Source: Bacillota bacterium (GTDB lineage Bacteria; Bacillota_A; Clostridia; Peptostreptococcales; Anaerovoracaceae). From it: a DNA stretch of 6,276 nucleotides. Under the pieces are notes generated by a model. It was not told the DNA's origin. It did not search any database and saw nothing but the letters and a program-made list of their open reading frames with translations. Numbering within the stretch: the first letter of the stretch is position 1; every line of letters begins with the position of its first letter. The position numbers and the translations under genes were made by a program. Where the stretch lies: the NCBI GenBank assembly GCA_017438085.1, contig JAFRWH010000176.1:1-6276 (forward strand), given 5' to 3'. Positions 1 through 5,723 of this stretch are shown here, piece after piece.

Positions 1-7
1 AGAACAA

Positions 8-1384
8 ATGGCTAAAGATACAAGAATGATGAAAAACCTGAACGATGGCAGCGTAGGCAAGGTGCTCGTGAGCTTTGCTATGCCATTGTTCCTTTCAAAT
101 CTGCTGCAGGCTGTATACAACATTGTGGACATGGTCGTCGCAGGTCAGGTACTTGGAAGCTCGGGCATGTCCGGCGTTTCCATAGGCGGCGATGTGCTGC
201 ACCTTCTGACCTTCATTGCCATGGGCTTCTCCGGAGCAGGGCAGGTGGTCATTTCGCAGTATGTCGGCGCAGGCGAAAAAGGAAAGATCAAAAAAACAAT
301 AGGTACTCTTTTCACTTTCCTTTTCCTTGTCTCTGTCGGGCTGATGCTTGTTACCTTCATATTCCGCCATCAGCTGCTGCGCTTTCTGAAAGCACCTGCT
401 GAATCATACAGTGCAGCCATGGACTACACCATAGTCTGCGCTGCGGGTCTTGTATTCATCTATGGCTACAATGTGGTATCCGCCATACTCCGCGGCATGG
501 GCGATTCAAAAAGGCCTTTTATATTTATTTCCGTCGCAGCTGTGCTCAATACCATACTGGACATTCTTTTTGTAAAGTACATGGGCATGGGAACTATGGG
601 CGCTGCTCTGGCTACAGTCATCGGTCAGGCAGTCAGCTTTATTGCGTCTATAGTATTCCTATACAAAAACACGGAGCAGTTCGGTTTTGACTTTGCAAGG
701 AGCAGCTTCCGCATCGATATGGAGGTGTTCAGACCGCTGTTCAAGCTGGGTATACCCATGACCATACAGAGCGCGGCTGTAATGTTCTCCAAGCTTTTCG
801 TCGTCCGCTGGGTCAATTCCTTCGGAGTAAATTACTCTGCTATGACAGGCGCGGCCAATAAGATCAAGATGGCCATGATGCTTGGTTCCAACGCATTTAC
901 AACCGCCGCATCAACAATGATAGGACAGGCGATAGGCGCGGAAAACTACGACAGGGTAAAGAAGATATTCATAACATCGACAGGCATAGTCGCATCCATA
1001 GGCATTGTCCTTGGCTCAGCAATTTACCTGTTCCCGGAATTTGCAGTAGGTCTGTTCACTTCGGATCAGGCTGTTCTGCAGCTTTCTCACGTCTGGGCTC
1101 CCATCATCCTGGTGGACGCTGTGGGCATGGTGCTCAGAGCTCCCAGCTTTGCGCTTATCAATGGCTCCGGCAACTCCAGACTCAACCTTATGGTTGCTCT
1201 GTTTGATGGCATCATCGCAAGACTTACATTCGCATATGTTCTCGGATTCACTTTCAATATGGGCTGCTTCGGCGTATGGCTCGGCGATGCTCTTGCAGGC
1301 TTCGTGCCCGGAGTAATAGGCTATCCTTACTACTTCTCCGGAAAGTGGAAGACCAGAGAGCATCTTCTCGGAAAGATGAGATAG
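8..1384 (+). CDS. MATE-family multidrug/toxin efflux transporter
   Basis: This is an inner-membrane, cation-coupled antiporter of the MATE family, predicted to export drugs or metabolites; the substrate cannot be read from sequence. The 458-aa length is normal. The protein is almost entirely hydrophobic, with about 12 membrane segments. The first carries the family signature PLFLSNLLQAVYNIVDM (residues 26-42). The two halves mirror each other: GQVVISQYVGAG (78-89) matches MIGQAIGAENYDR (304-316), and LRGMGDSKRP (161-170) matches INGSGNSRLN (384-393), the usual internal duplication. The chosen ATG is followed by a typical short cytoplasmic lead-in before helix 1. Only seven bases precede it, so the ribosome binding site cannot be judged and an earlier in-frame start outside the window is possible. 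The C-terminus is short and basic (KWKTREHLLGKMR). No obvious intrinsic terminator follows. A link to the selenium genes downstream is not evident; adjacency may be coincidental. Confidence 0.93.
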   Translation: MAKDTRMMKNLNDGSVGKVLVSFAMPLFLSNLLQAVYNIVDMVVAGQVLGSSGMSGVSIGGDVLHLLTFIAMGFSGAGQVVISQYVGAGEKGKIKKTIGTLFTFLFLVSVGLMLVTFIFRHQLLRFLKAPAESYSAAMDYTIVCAAGLVFIYGYNVVSAILRGMGDSKRPFIFISVAAVLNTILDILFVKYMGMGTMGAALATVIGQAVSFIASIVFLYKNTEQFGFDFARSSFRIDMEVFRPLFKLGIPMTIQSAAVMFSKLFVVRWVNSFGVNYSAMTGAANKIKMAMMLGSNAFTTAASTMIGQAIGAENYDRVKKIFITSTGIVASIGIVLGSAIYLFPEFAVGLFTSDQAVLQLSHVWAPIILVDAVGMVLRAPSFALINGSGNSRLNLMVALFDGIIARLTFAYVLGFTFNMGCFGVWLGDALAGFVPGVIGYPYYFSGKWKTREHLLGKMR

Positions 1385-1426
1385 GCATACAAGAATTTGT
1401 GTTCTAAAATGCTTCCGTACCGCATA

Positions 1427-1463
1427 TATGGTATTGACCCCTAATTGAAATCATGGTACCATA
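1427..1463. repeat. Overlapping inverted repeats upstream of selA
   Basis: The arm TATGGTA (1427-1433) is the exact reverse complement of TACCATA (1457-1463). The right arm is also half of a perfect 10-bp palindrome, ATGGTACCAT (1453-1462). A further TACC at 1418-1421 can pair with the left arm. These pairings are mutually exclusive as RNA, and as DNA they give repeated ATGGTA half-sites around a candidate promoter. They could be an operator, or a leader hairpin if transcription enters from the transporter gene. Function is inferred only. Confidence 0.4.
1434..1462 (+). promoter_or_regulatory. Candidate promoter for selA
   Basis: A -35-like TTGACC (1434-1439) lies 17 bp from a -10-like TACCAT (1457-1462). 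The -35 matches the sigma-A consensus at five of six positions, but the -10 is weak. The -10 overlaps the ATGGTACCAT palindrome, a typical arrangement for a repressed promoter. The rest of the 110-bp gap between the transporter stop and selA shows no convincing terminator, so read-through from upstream is also possible. Confidence 0.35.
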
Positions 1464-1494
1464 ACAGGGAATATGATTTTGAGGCGTATTGATA

Positions 1495-2886
1495 ATGTCT
1501 GAAAACAGCAAAGAACAACTGAGAAATCTGCCTAAAGTTGACCAGGTCCTTTCGAGACCTGAGTTTTCTGTTGCGATGGAAGACCATCCCAGAGAGACTG
1601 TGGTGGAAGCCGTAAGGGCGGCAATAGCCGATATGCGCAATGCTATCCTGGAAGGGAAGAGCATAAACGTTACGGAGGATACCGCAGTTAATATCGCGCT
1701 TTACAAGCTCGAGCAGAGCGAGGTCAGGAGCCTCAGGCGCGTTATCAATGGCACGGGAATACTTCTGCACACCAATCTGGGCAGAGCAAGACTTCCCAAG
1801 AGCGTTGCGGAAGCCGTGAGCTCCATAGCTTCCGGCTACTCGACTCTTGAATACGATGTCCAGAAGGGCGCAAGAGGCAGCAGACACGACCATGTAAACA
1901 AGCTCATCTCAAAGGTCACCGGCGCAGAGGATGCCATCGCTATCAACAACAATGCGGCGGATACTCTTATAGTGCTAATGGCTCTGGCTCACGAAAAAGA
2001 AGTCGTTGTGTCCAGAGGCGAGCTGGTTGAAATAGGCGGCGCTTTCAGAGTGCCGGATATCATGAAGGTGGGCGGGACTGTGCTCAGAGAAGTCGGTACA
2101 ACCAATAAGACCCATCTTTACGATTACGAAAGGGCCATCTGCGAAGAAACAGCCGCTATCATGAAGGTCCATACCAGCAACTACAGGATACTGGGCTTTA
2201 CAGAGGACGTTCCGGCCGCTGAACTGGCTATGCTTGCTCATGACAATGGGCTGCCTTTCATCTATGATCTTGGAAGCGGGCTTATTGTGGATCTTCAGTC
2301 CTACGGACTTGACGAACCTACTGTGGCATCTGCTTTTAAGGCAGGCGCAGATCTGGCACTGTTCTCGGGAGACAAACTCCTGGGCGGCCCGCAGGCCGGT
2401 ATAATTGCAGGCAAAAAAGAGTATATAGACATAATCAAGAAGCATCCTCTGGCGAGGGCTATGCGCCTTGACAAGATGACGCTCTGCGCTCTGGAGGAGA
2501 CCTTCAGGCTTTATGAAGATCTGGATCAGGCTAAGAAGGAGATCCCCGTGCTCAGCATGATAACCAGACCTGCAGCAGAAATAAAGAACAAGGCTGCGAT
2601 ATTCGGCTCAAAGCTCAGAAACGTAGGTATTGCGGCTGACATCTCCATCATGCAGGGAATAGGGCGCGTGGGCGGCGGATCCGCTCCGATGCTGGATCTT
2701 GAGACCTGGGCAGTAGCTATAGTCCCCAAAAACATGAGCGTGGATAAGCTGGGCGAATCCCTCAGGAACTGGGTAGTTCCTATCATATCCCATGTTCAGA
2801 ACGACTGCCTGCTTCTGGATATGAGAACAATAGCAGACGACGAATTGGATGTAACTGCAAAAGCCCTTATTGACATTTTGGTGTAA
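1495..2886 (+). CDS. selA: L-seryl-tRNA(Sec) selenium transferase (selenocysteine synthase)
   Basis: SelA is a cytosolic, PLP-dependent enzyme that converts Ser-tRNA(Sec) to Sec-tRNA(Sec) using selenophosphate from SelD. The 463-aa length from this start is typical of bacterial SelA. Visible family motifs in order are the N-terminal tRNA-binding region with VINGTGILLHTNLGRA (residues 83-98), NNNAADTL (151-158), VSRGELVEIGGAFRVP (172-187), LREVGTTNKTHLYDYE (197-212), and the cofactor site SGDKLLGGPQ (291-300), in which K294 is the lysine expected to hold PLP. YDLGSG (257-262) is the usual aspartate-containing motif. I chose the ATG at 1495 over an in-frame TTG at 1489 because GAGGCG (1481-1486) is 8 bp from the ATG but only 2 bp from the TTG. 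The selC promoter -35 box lies inside the last codons of this gene. It is followed by selC and selB, giving a complete Sec decoding set apart from selD, which is not in the window. Confidence 0.98.
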   Translation: MSENSKEQLRNLPKVDQVLSRPEFSVAMEDHPRETVVEAVRAAIADMRNAILEGKSINVTEDTAVNIALYKLEQSEVRSLRRVINGTGILLHTNLGRARLPKSVAEAVSSIASGYSTLEYDVQKGARGSRHDHVNKLISKVTGAEDAIAINNNAADTLIVLMALAHEKEVVVSRGELVEIGGAFRVPDIMKVGGTVLREVGTTNKTHLYDYERAICEETAAIMKVHTSNYRILGFTEDVPAAELAMLAHDNGLPFIYDLGSGLIVDLQSYGLDEPTVASAFKAGADLALFSGDKLLGGPQAGIIAGKKEYIDIIKKHPLARAMRLDKMTLCALEETFRLYEDLDQAKKEIPVLSMITRPAAEIKNKAAIFGSKLRNVGIAADISIMQGIGRVGGGSAPMLDLETWAVAIVPKNMSVDKLGESLRNWVVPIISHVQNDCLLLDMRTIADDELDVTAKALIDILV

Positions 2887-2897
2887 GTGTTTATAAT
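2870..2897 (+). promoter_or_regulatory. Consensus sigma-70/A promoter for selC
   Basis: TTGACA (2870-2875) and TATAAT (2892-2897) are both perfect matches to the housekeeping consensus, separated by 16 bp. The -35 overlaps the final codons of selA and the -10 lies just past its stop. Transcription would begin near 2904, about 20 nt before the mature tRNA 5' end. The spacer is 1 bp shorter than optimal. Independent high expression of the tRNA is the natural reading. Confidence 0.8.
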
Positions 2898-2925
2898 AAA
2901 ACAGCGTGATTTATCACGATGTTTT
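2898..2925. repeat. 28-bp near-perfect palindrome between the -10 box and selC
   Basis: The left arm reads AAAACA-G-CGTGAT (2898-2910) and the right arm ATCACG-A-TGTTTT (2913-2925). Twelve of thirteen positions pair, around a TT centre, with a single G/A mismatch at 2904/2919. It abuts the -10 box on one side and the first tRNA base on the other, and covers the expected transcription start. It could be an operator, a weak terminator for selA transcripts with a short U run (2922-2925), or a leader hairpin guiding tRNA 5' processing. Confidence 0.65.
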
Positions 2926-3022
2926 GGGAGTATATGGGTGCTGGTGTGCCCCGCGGTCTTCAAAACCGTTGTGAGGGGTTAGGAGCCTCTCGGGTGAGTT
3001 CAATTCTTACATGCTTCCGCCA
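2926..3022 (+). tRNA. selC: tRNA-Sec (anticodon TCA)
   Basis: This is the selenocysteine tRNA that reads UGA. All arms fold by hand. The 8-bp acceptor is 2926-2933 with 3011-3018. The 6-bp D stem is 2936-2941 with 2946-2951, with a 4-nt loop. The anticodon stem is 2953-2957 with 2965-2969, with loop CTTCAAA and anticodon TCA at 2960-2962. The long variable arm has a 6-bp stem (2973-2978 with 2986-2991) and a 7-nt loop. The 5-bp T stem is 2994-2998 with 3006-3010, with loop TTCAATT. G3019 is the discriminator and CCA (3020-3022) is encoded. The 8+5 acceptor/T geometry, extended D stem and long extra arm are diagnostic of bacterial tRNA-Sec. It sits between the genes for the enzyme that charges it with selenium (selA) and its dedicated elongation factor (selB). 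Confidence 0.97.
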
Positions 3023-3027
3023 GACTA

Positions 3028-3063
3028 AGGTGCTTTTGCTTATAGCAAAGGCACCTGTTTTTT
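3028..3063 (+). terminator. Rho-independent terminator after selC
   Basis: AGGTGCTTTTGC (3028-3039) pairs with GCAAAGGCACCT (3045-3056) over 12 bp with one G-U pair. The loop is TTATA, and GTTTTTT (3057-3063) follows. It begins five bases after the tRNA CCA end, so it should define the tRNA 3' end. It also separates selC from selB, whose start codon is only 29 nt further on. Confidence 0.9.
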
Positions 3064-3065
3064 AT

Positions 3066-3087
3066 GGGGTCAGGCCCCGGAAAAGGA
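3066..3087 (+). promoter_or_regulatory. selB ribosome binding site and small GC hairpin
   Basis: AAGGA (3083-3087) lies 5 nt before the ATG at 3093 and fixes this as the selB start. Just upstream, GGGG (3066-3069) can pair with CCCC (3075-3078) across a TCAGG loop. This short GC-rich hairpin directly follows the terminator. I see no good -35/-10 pair between the terminator and selB, and any effect of the hairpin on translation is speculative. Confidence 0.6.
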
Positions 3088-3092
3088 TCGAT

Positions 3093-5003
3093 ATGAGTTA
3101 TGTAATCGTAGGAACCGCAGGACATGTGGATCACGGCAAGACCTGTCTTATCCGCGCGCTCACAGGAAAGAACACCGATAGACTTAAGGAGGAGCAGCAG
3201 CGCGGCATAACAATAGAACTTGGCTTTGCGGATATGACTGCCCCGGATGGGACCGATATCGGTATAATCGATGTTCCCGGCCACGAAAAATTTATCAAAA
3301 ACATGCTGGCCGGAATCGGCGGCATCGACATAGTGCTTCTTGTTGTTGCCGCGGACGAAGGCGTTATGCCTCAGACCGTTGAACATCTTGACATAATGCG
3401 GCTGCTGAATATAAAGCGCGGCATCATTGTCATAACCAAGGCAGACCTGGTGGATGCGGATTGGATCGAGATGATAGAGGGAGACATCAGAGAAGCCTGC
3501 AAGGGCTGCTTCCTCGAAAATGCCCCTGCTATAGCGGTCTCTTCGGAGACCGGACAGGGAATAGAAGAGCTCAAAAGCATGATTTTTGATATGATCAGGC
3601 AGGTGGAGCCCAAAAATAATAATCCCTCGCTGCTGCGCATACCTATGGACCGCGTATTTACTATATCCGGCTTCGGAACCGTAATAACAGGCACGCTGAT
3701 GCAGGGGACCATAAAGACCGGACAGGAGGTAGTTATCTACCCTGAGGGTATAAGCGCAAGAGTCCGCAATGTGCAGGTGCACAATCAGATGGTTGAGGCT
3801 GCATTTGCAGGCCAGCGGACTGCAGTAAACCTTACGGGCATCAGAAAAGAGGACATTAAAAGGGGAGATGTGCTGGCAGCTCCCGGGAGCATCACACCGT
3901 CAAAGCGCATAGATGTGAAGCTCAGCATGCTGGCGGATTCAAAGCGCAGCATCAGCAGCGGTGACACCCTGCATTTCTACTACGGCGCCTGCGAGACCCT
4001 GTGCAAAATAACTCTGCTGGATAAGGATATTCTTACGGCAGGGGAGGACTGCTACGCCCAGGTATTTTTCCCTGATGGCGAAGCGGCGCTCAAGCAGGAT
4101 GATCTTTTCGTCGTGCGTTTCTTCTCCCCGGTGGAGACCATAGGCGGCGGCAAGGTGCTTGATGCTGATGCTCCAAGGCACAAGAGACATGACGAAAATG
4201 TGATCGAAGCCTTAAGGGTCAGGGAATCCGGGGATGACACCGCAGTCCTTGAGCAGGCTTTAAAGGACAACAGCAAAAGCTTTGCAAGCTATGAAGTTTT
4301 GGCAAAGCAGCTTGGAACAAGTTCTGAGGATGCTCTGGCCAAGCTTCAGCATCTTGAATCCCAGTCCAAAGCCTTTAAACTGAGCGATAAGATTTACATC
4401 AGTATGGATTATGTTAAGCTTGCAGAAGATACAGCACTTAAGATACTTCATGAATTCCACTCTAAGAACCCTCTGACTCCCGGAATGGCAAAGGAAGAGT
4501 TCAGGAGCCGCTTCGTTTCAGCTATGAAGAGCCCGGATCCTAAAAACTCCGATGCCGTGATCACGCTACTGACTGGTCTGGGCAACATAACTGCAGGCGT
4601 TAATTCTGTCAAGGCATCCGATTTCGAAGTTAAATACACAAAGGCTCAGAAGCAGACGCTGGAACAGCTTCGGAAGATCTATGCAGCTGCAGGTTTTGAG
4701 GCTCCGGAAACAGATGGCGTGCTAACCGGATTTAAGGACCGGGGTGAAGCCAGACAGCTCCTTATGGGACTTCTTGCATCAGGCGAGCTGATCCGCCTGT
4801 CACAGACGAATCTGATAGATTCGGAAGCCGTAGATAAAGCCTGGACAATAGCAAAAGAACTGCTGGACAGCAATGGTTCATTCACTATTGCAGAGTTCAG
4901 AGACCGCATAGGTTCTTCAAGAAAATATGCTCAGCTCATACTGGATCACTTCGATTCCCGGAAATTAACGAAAATGGTGGAGGACAGGCGTGTAGCCTTC
5001 TGA
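3093..5003 (+). CDS. selB: Selenocysteine-specific translation elongation factor SelB
   Basis: SelB is the GTPase that carries Sec-tRNA(Sec) to ribosomes paused at a UGA with a SECIS hairpin. The 636-aa product from this ATG fits the family (about 610-640). GTPase motifs are GHVDHGKT (residues 10-17), [10 protein letters not shown] (37-46), DVPGHEKF (60-67), TKAD (115-118) and SSETG (151-155). The second beta-barrel domain starts near [20 protein letters not shown] (183-202). The C-terminal part (roughly 375-636) has the expected winged-helix repeats that bind the SECIS RNA, ending in a typical [19 protein letters not shown] segment. The frame remains open upstream to 2919, but that extension would be translated from the tRNA and terminator, lacks family similarity, and would place 58 extra residues before the conserved N-terminus. 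The ATG at 3093 has a good Shine-Dalgarno sequence. The TGA stop is followed by no SECIS-like structure, so it is a normal stop. Expression may depend on read-through of the selC terminator or an unrecognised promoter. Confidence 0.98.
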   Translation: MSYVIVGTAGHVDHGKTCLIRALTGKNTDRLKEEQQRGITIELGFADMTAPDGTDIGIIDVPGHEKFIKNMLAGIGGIDIVLLVVAADEGVMPQTVEHLDIMRLLNIKRGIIVITKADLVDADWIEMIEGDIREACKGCFLENAPAIAVSSETGQGIEELKSMIFDMIRQVEPKNNNPSLLRIPMDRVFTISGFGTVITGTLMQGTIKTGQEVVIYPEGISARVRNVQVHNQMVEAAFAGQRTAVNLTGIRKEDIKRGDVLAAPGSITPSKRIDVKLSMLADSKRSISSGDTLHFYYGACETLCKITLLDKDILTAGEDCYAQVFFPDGEAALKQDDLFVVRFFSPVETIGGGKVLDADAPRHKRHDENVIEALRVRESGDDTAVLEQALKDNSKSFASYEVLAKQLGTSSEDALAKLQHLESQSKAFKLSDKIYISMDYVKLAEDTALKILHEFHSKNPLTPGMAKEEFRSRFVSAMKSPDPKNSDAVITLLTGLGNITAGVNSVKASDFEVKYTKAQKQTLEQLRKIYAAAGFEAPETDGVLTGFKDRGEARQLLMGLLASGELIRLSQTNLIDSEAVDKAWTIAKELLDSNGSFTIAEFRDRIGSSRKYAQLILDHFDSRKLTKMVEDRRVAF

Positions 5004-5044
5004 TATCTATATGAAAATATAAATAGTTAATTGACTTATTTGGG

Positions 5045-5074
5045 TTGACGCTTTTTATTAAAGTATGTTAAAAT
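5045..5074 (+). promoter_or_regulatory. Extended -10 promoter for the riboswitch-grd operon
   Basis: TTGACG (5045-5050) lies 18 bp from TAAAAT (5069-5074), which is preceded by the extended -10 dinucleotide TG (5066-5067). Transcription would start near 5081, giving a leader of about 225 nt before grdX. The AT-rich stretch upstream (5004-5040) could act as an UP element. A second TTGACT (5031-5036) has only poor -10 candidates around 5055. No terminator is seen between the selB stop and this promoter. Confidence 0.7.
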
Positions 5075-5105
5075 CTTGGCGAATTTATAGAAATATCGAA
5101 TGATG

Positions 5106-5273
5106 GATGCGGGAGAGCGATTGGATTCGCACCGAAGGAAAAAATCTGTTTTGCGCCTGATAAACGGATGAAATTCTCAGGTACCGGGACCGTATCCTGA
5201 CGATACTCTGGAAAGCATTAAGCACCGACGGGGCAATTTCTCTCGAAAGAAACTCTCAGGTTAGAAACAGAGT
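5106..5273 (+). promoter_or_regulatory. Tandem glycine riboswitch (gcvT-type aptamers)
   Basis: Two consecutive glycine aptamers are recognisable. Aptamer 1 has GGGAGAG (5111-5117), P2 GCGA/TCGC (5117-5120, 5127-5130), the core CACCGAAGGA (5130-5139), a P3 hairpin ATCTGTTT/AAACGGAT (5144-5151, 5162-5169), TTCTCAGG (5174-5181), GGGACCG (5186-5192) and ACTCTGGAAAG (5205-5215). Aptamer 2 has CACCGACGGGGCAA (5223-5236), P3 TTTCT/AGAAA (5237-5241, 5248-5252), AACTCTCAGG (5251-5260) and CAGAGT (5268-5273). Its P1 is formed by ACTCTG (5205-5210) with CAGAGT. GATGC (5106-5110) can pair with GCATT (5215-5219), consistent with the leader-linker helix known in tandem glycine riboswitches. Placement before a glycine reductase operon fits a glycine sensor. 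The final P1 strand overlaps the terminator stem, so glycine binding should prevent termination (ON switch; inferred). Confidence 0.93.
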
Positions 5274-5303
5274 GGGGAAAGGCTCCTTTTTCCCGCTTTT
5301 TTT
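5272..5303 (+). terminator. Riboswitch expression-platform terminator
   Basis: GTGGGGAAAGG (5272-5282) pairs with CTTTTTCCCGC (5286-5296) over 11 bp including three G-U pairs, with a CTC loop, followed by seven T (5297-5303). The stem could extend by pairing AGA (5269-5271) with the first U residues, which would invade the 3' strand of aptamer-2 P1 (5268-5273). P1 and the extended terminator are therefore mutually exclusive. Confidence 0.88.
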
Positions 5304-5308
5304 GCGAC

Positions 5309-5689
5309 ATGCTTCTGATAACAAATAATCCCGATGTACGGGATGCCTTTAAAGACAAACACGGTATAGAACTGCGCTTTATAGAGGGAAGCTACAGGGA
5401 TGTTCTGGTTGCCGCCAGAGATCTCATTCACAGCGGCTCCAAGCTCCTGACTCATCCGCTTATGGGTAGCCTTAAGCCTAATGAGACCCCCTACAGAAGC
5501 GTAGCTTTGGCTGTTTCGGAAGGGCAGATGGACATGGACAGCCTGATGCTCATAGAGAACAGCATTCAGACATTTGATAAGTTTGCTGCAGTAGTCCGAC
5601 CGGACAGGGGAATCAACACCCCCGAGCGGATGCTGGCAGATTTCAGACTTATAGATCTAAGTTTAATTAGCAGTGCCTTGGATCACTGA
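5309..5689 (+). CDS. grdX: GrdX family protein of glycine/betaine/sarcosine reductase operons
   Basis: This 126-aa soluble protein belongs to the GrdX family, which is found beside glycine, sarcosine and betaine reductase genes. Its biochemical role is not known to me and I do not assign one. Recognition rests on the opening MLLITNNPDV, the conserved central stretch GSKLLTHPLMGSLKPNETPY (residues 43-62), full family length, and location directly before grdE. There is no signal peptide or membrane segment and no cysteine. The ATG is the only plausible start because no in-frame ATG, GTG or TTG lies in the leader just upstream. It begins five bases after the terminator U-run and lacks a Shine-Dalgarno sequence at usual distance; the nearest purine run is AAAGG (5278-5282), 26 nt upstream inside the terminator stem. 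It ends in TGA, 34 nt before grdE, so both are probably co-transcribed under the glycine riboswitch. Confidence 0.85.
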   Translation: MLLITNNPDVRDAFKDKHGIELRFIEGSYRDVLVAARDLIHSGSKLLTHPLMGSLKPNETPYRSVALAVSEGQMDMDSLMLIENSIQTFDKFAAVVRPDRGINTPERMLADFRLIDLSLISSALDH

Positions 5690-5705
5690 GGCACAAAATG
5701 ACGAA

Positions 5706-5712
5706 AAGGAGG
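5706..5712 (+). promoter_or_regulatory. Strong ribosome binding site for grdE
   Basis: AAGGAGG is a near-ideal Shine-Dalgarno sequence 11 nt before the ATG at 5724. It excludes the ATG at 5714, which is 1 nt away and in a different frame. The contrast with grdX, which has no such site, suggests grdE is translated far more strongly than grdX from the same transcript. Confidence 0.85.
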
Positions 5713-5723
5713 AATGTCAAGCT

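Noticed and set aside
1489..1491. TTG as the selA start codon
   Set aside because: It is only 2 nt from the Shine-Dalgarno-like GAGGCG, while the in-frame ATG at 1495 has normal spacing.
2905..2918. FNR/CRP-type site in the selC palindrome (GTGAT...ATCAC)
   Set aside because: The two half-sites are separated by only 2 bp, not the 4-6 bp expected for FNR or CRP dimers, so I do not name a regulator.
2919..3092. A 58-residue N-terminal extension of SelB from the ATG at 2919
   Set aside because: The extension overlaps the complete tRNA-Sec gene and its terminator, has no SelB similarity, and the ATG at 3093 has a well-placed AAGGA and begins the conserved GTPase domain.
3000..3782. Long minus-strand open frame of 260 codons opposite selB
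   Set aside because: It lies opposite the conserved GTPase domain and runs across selC and the terminator. The translation resembles no family I recognise, so it is a shadow of selB.
5001..5003. TGA at the end of selB as a possible selenocysteine codon
   Set aside because: The product is already full length and read-through adds only eight residues before TAA. There is no stable hairpin after it that resembles a SECIS.
5008..5021. TATAT/ATATA hairpin after selB as a terminator
   Set aside because: The stem is five A-U pairs with no U-run, far too weak for an intrinsic terminator.
5687..5701. TGA at the end of grdX as a possible selenocysteine codon
   Set aside because: The protein is full length for its family, a second in-frame TGA follows at 5699-5701, and no SECIS-like stem-loop is seen.
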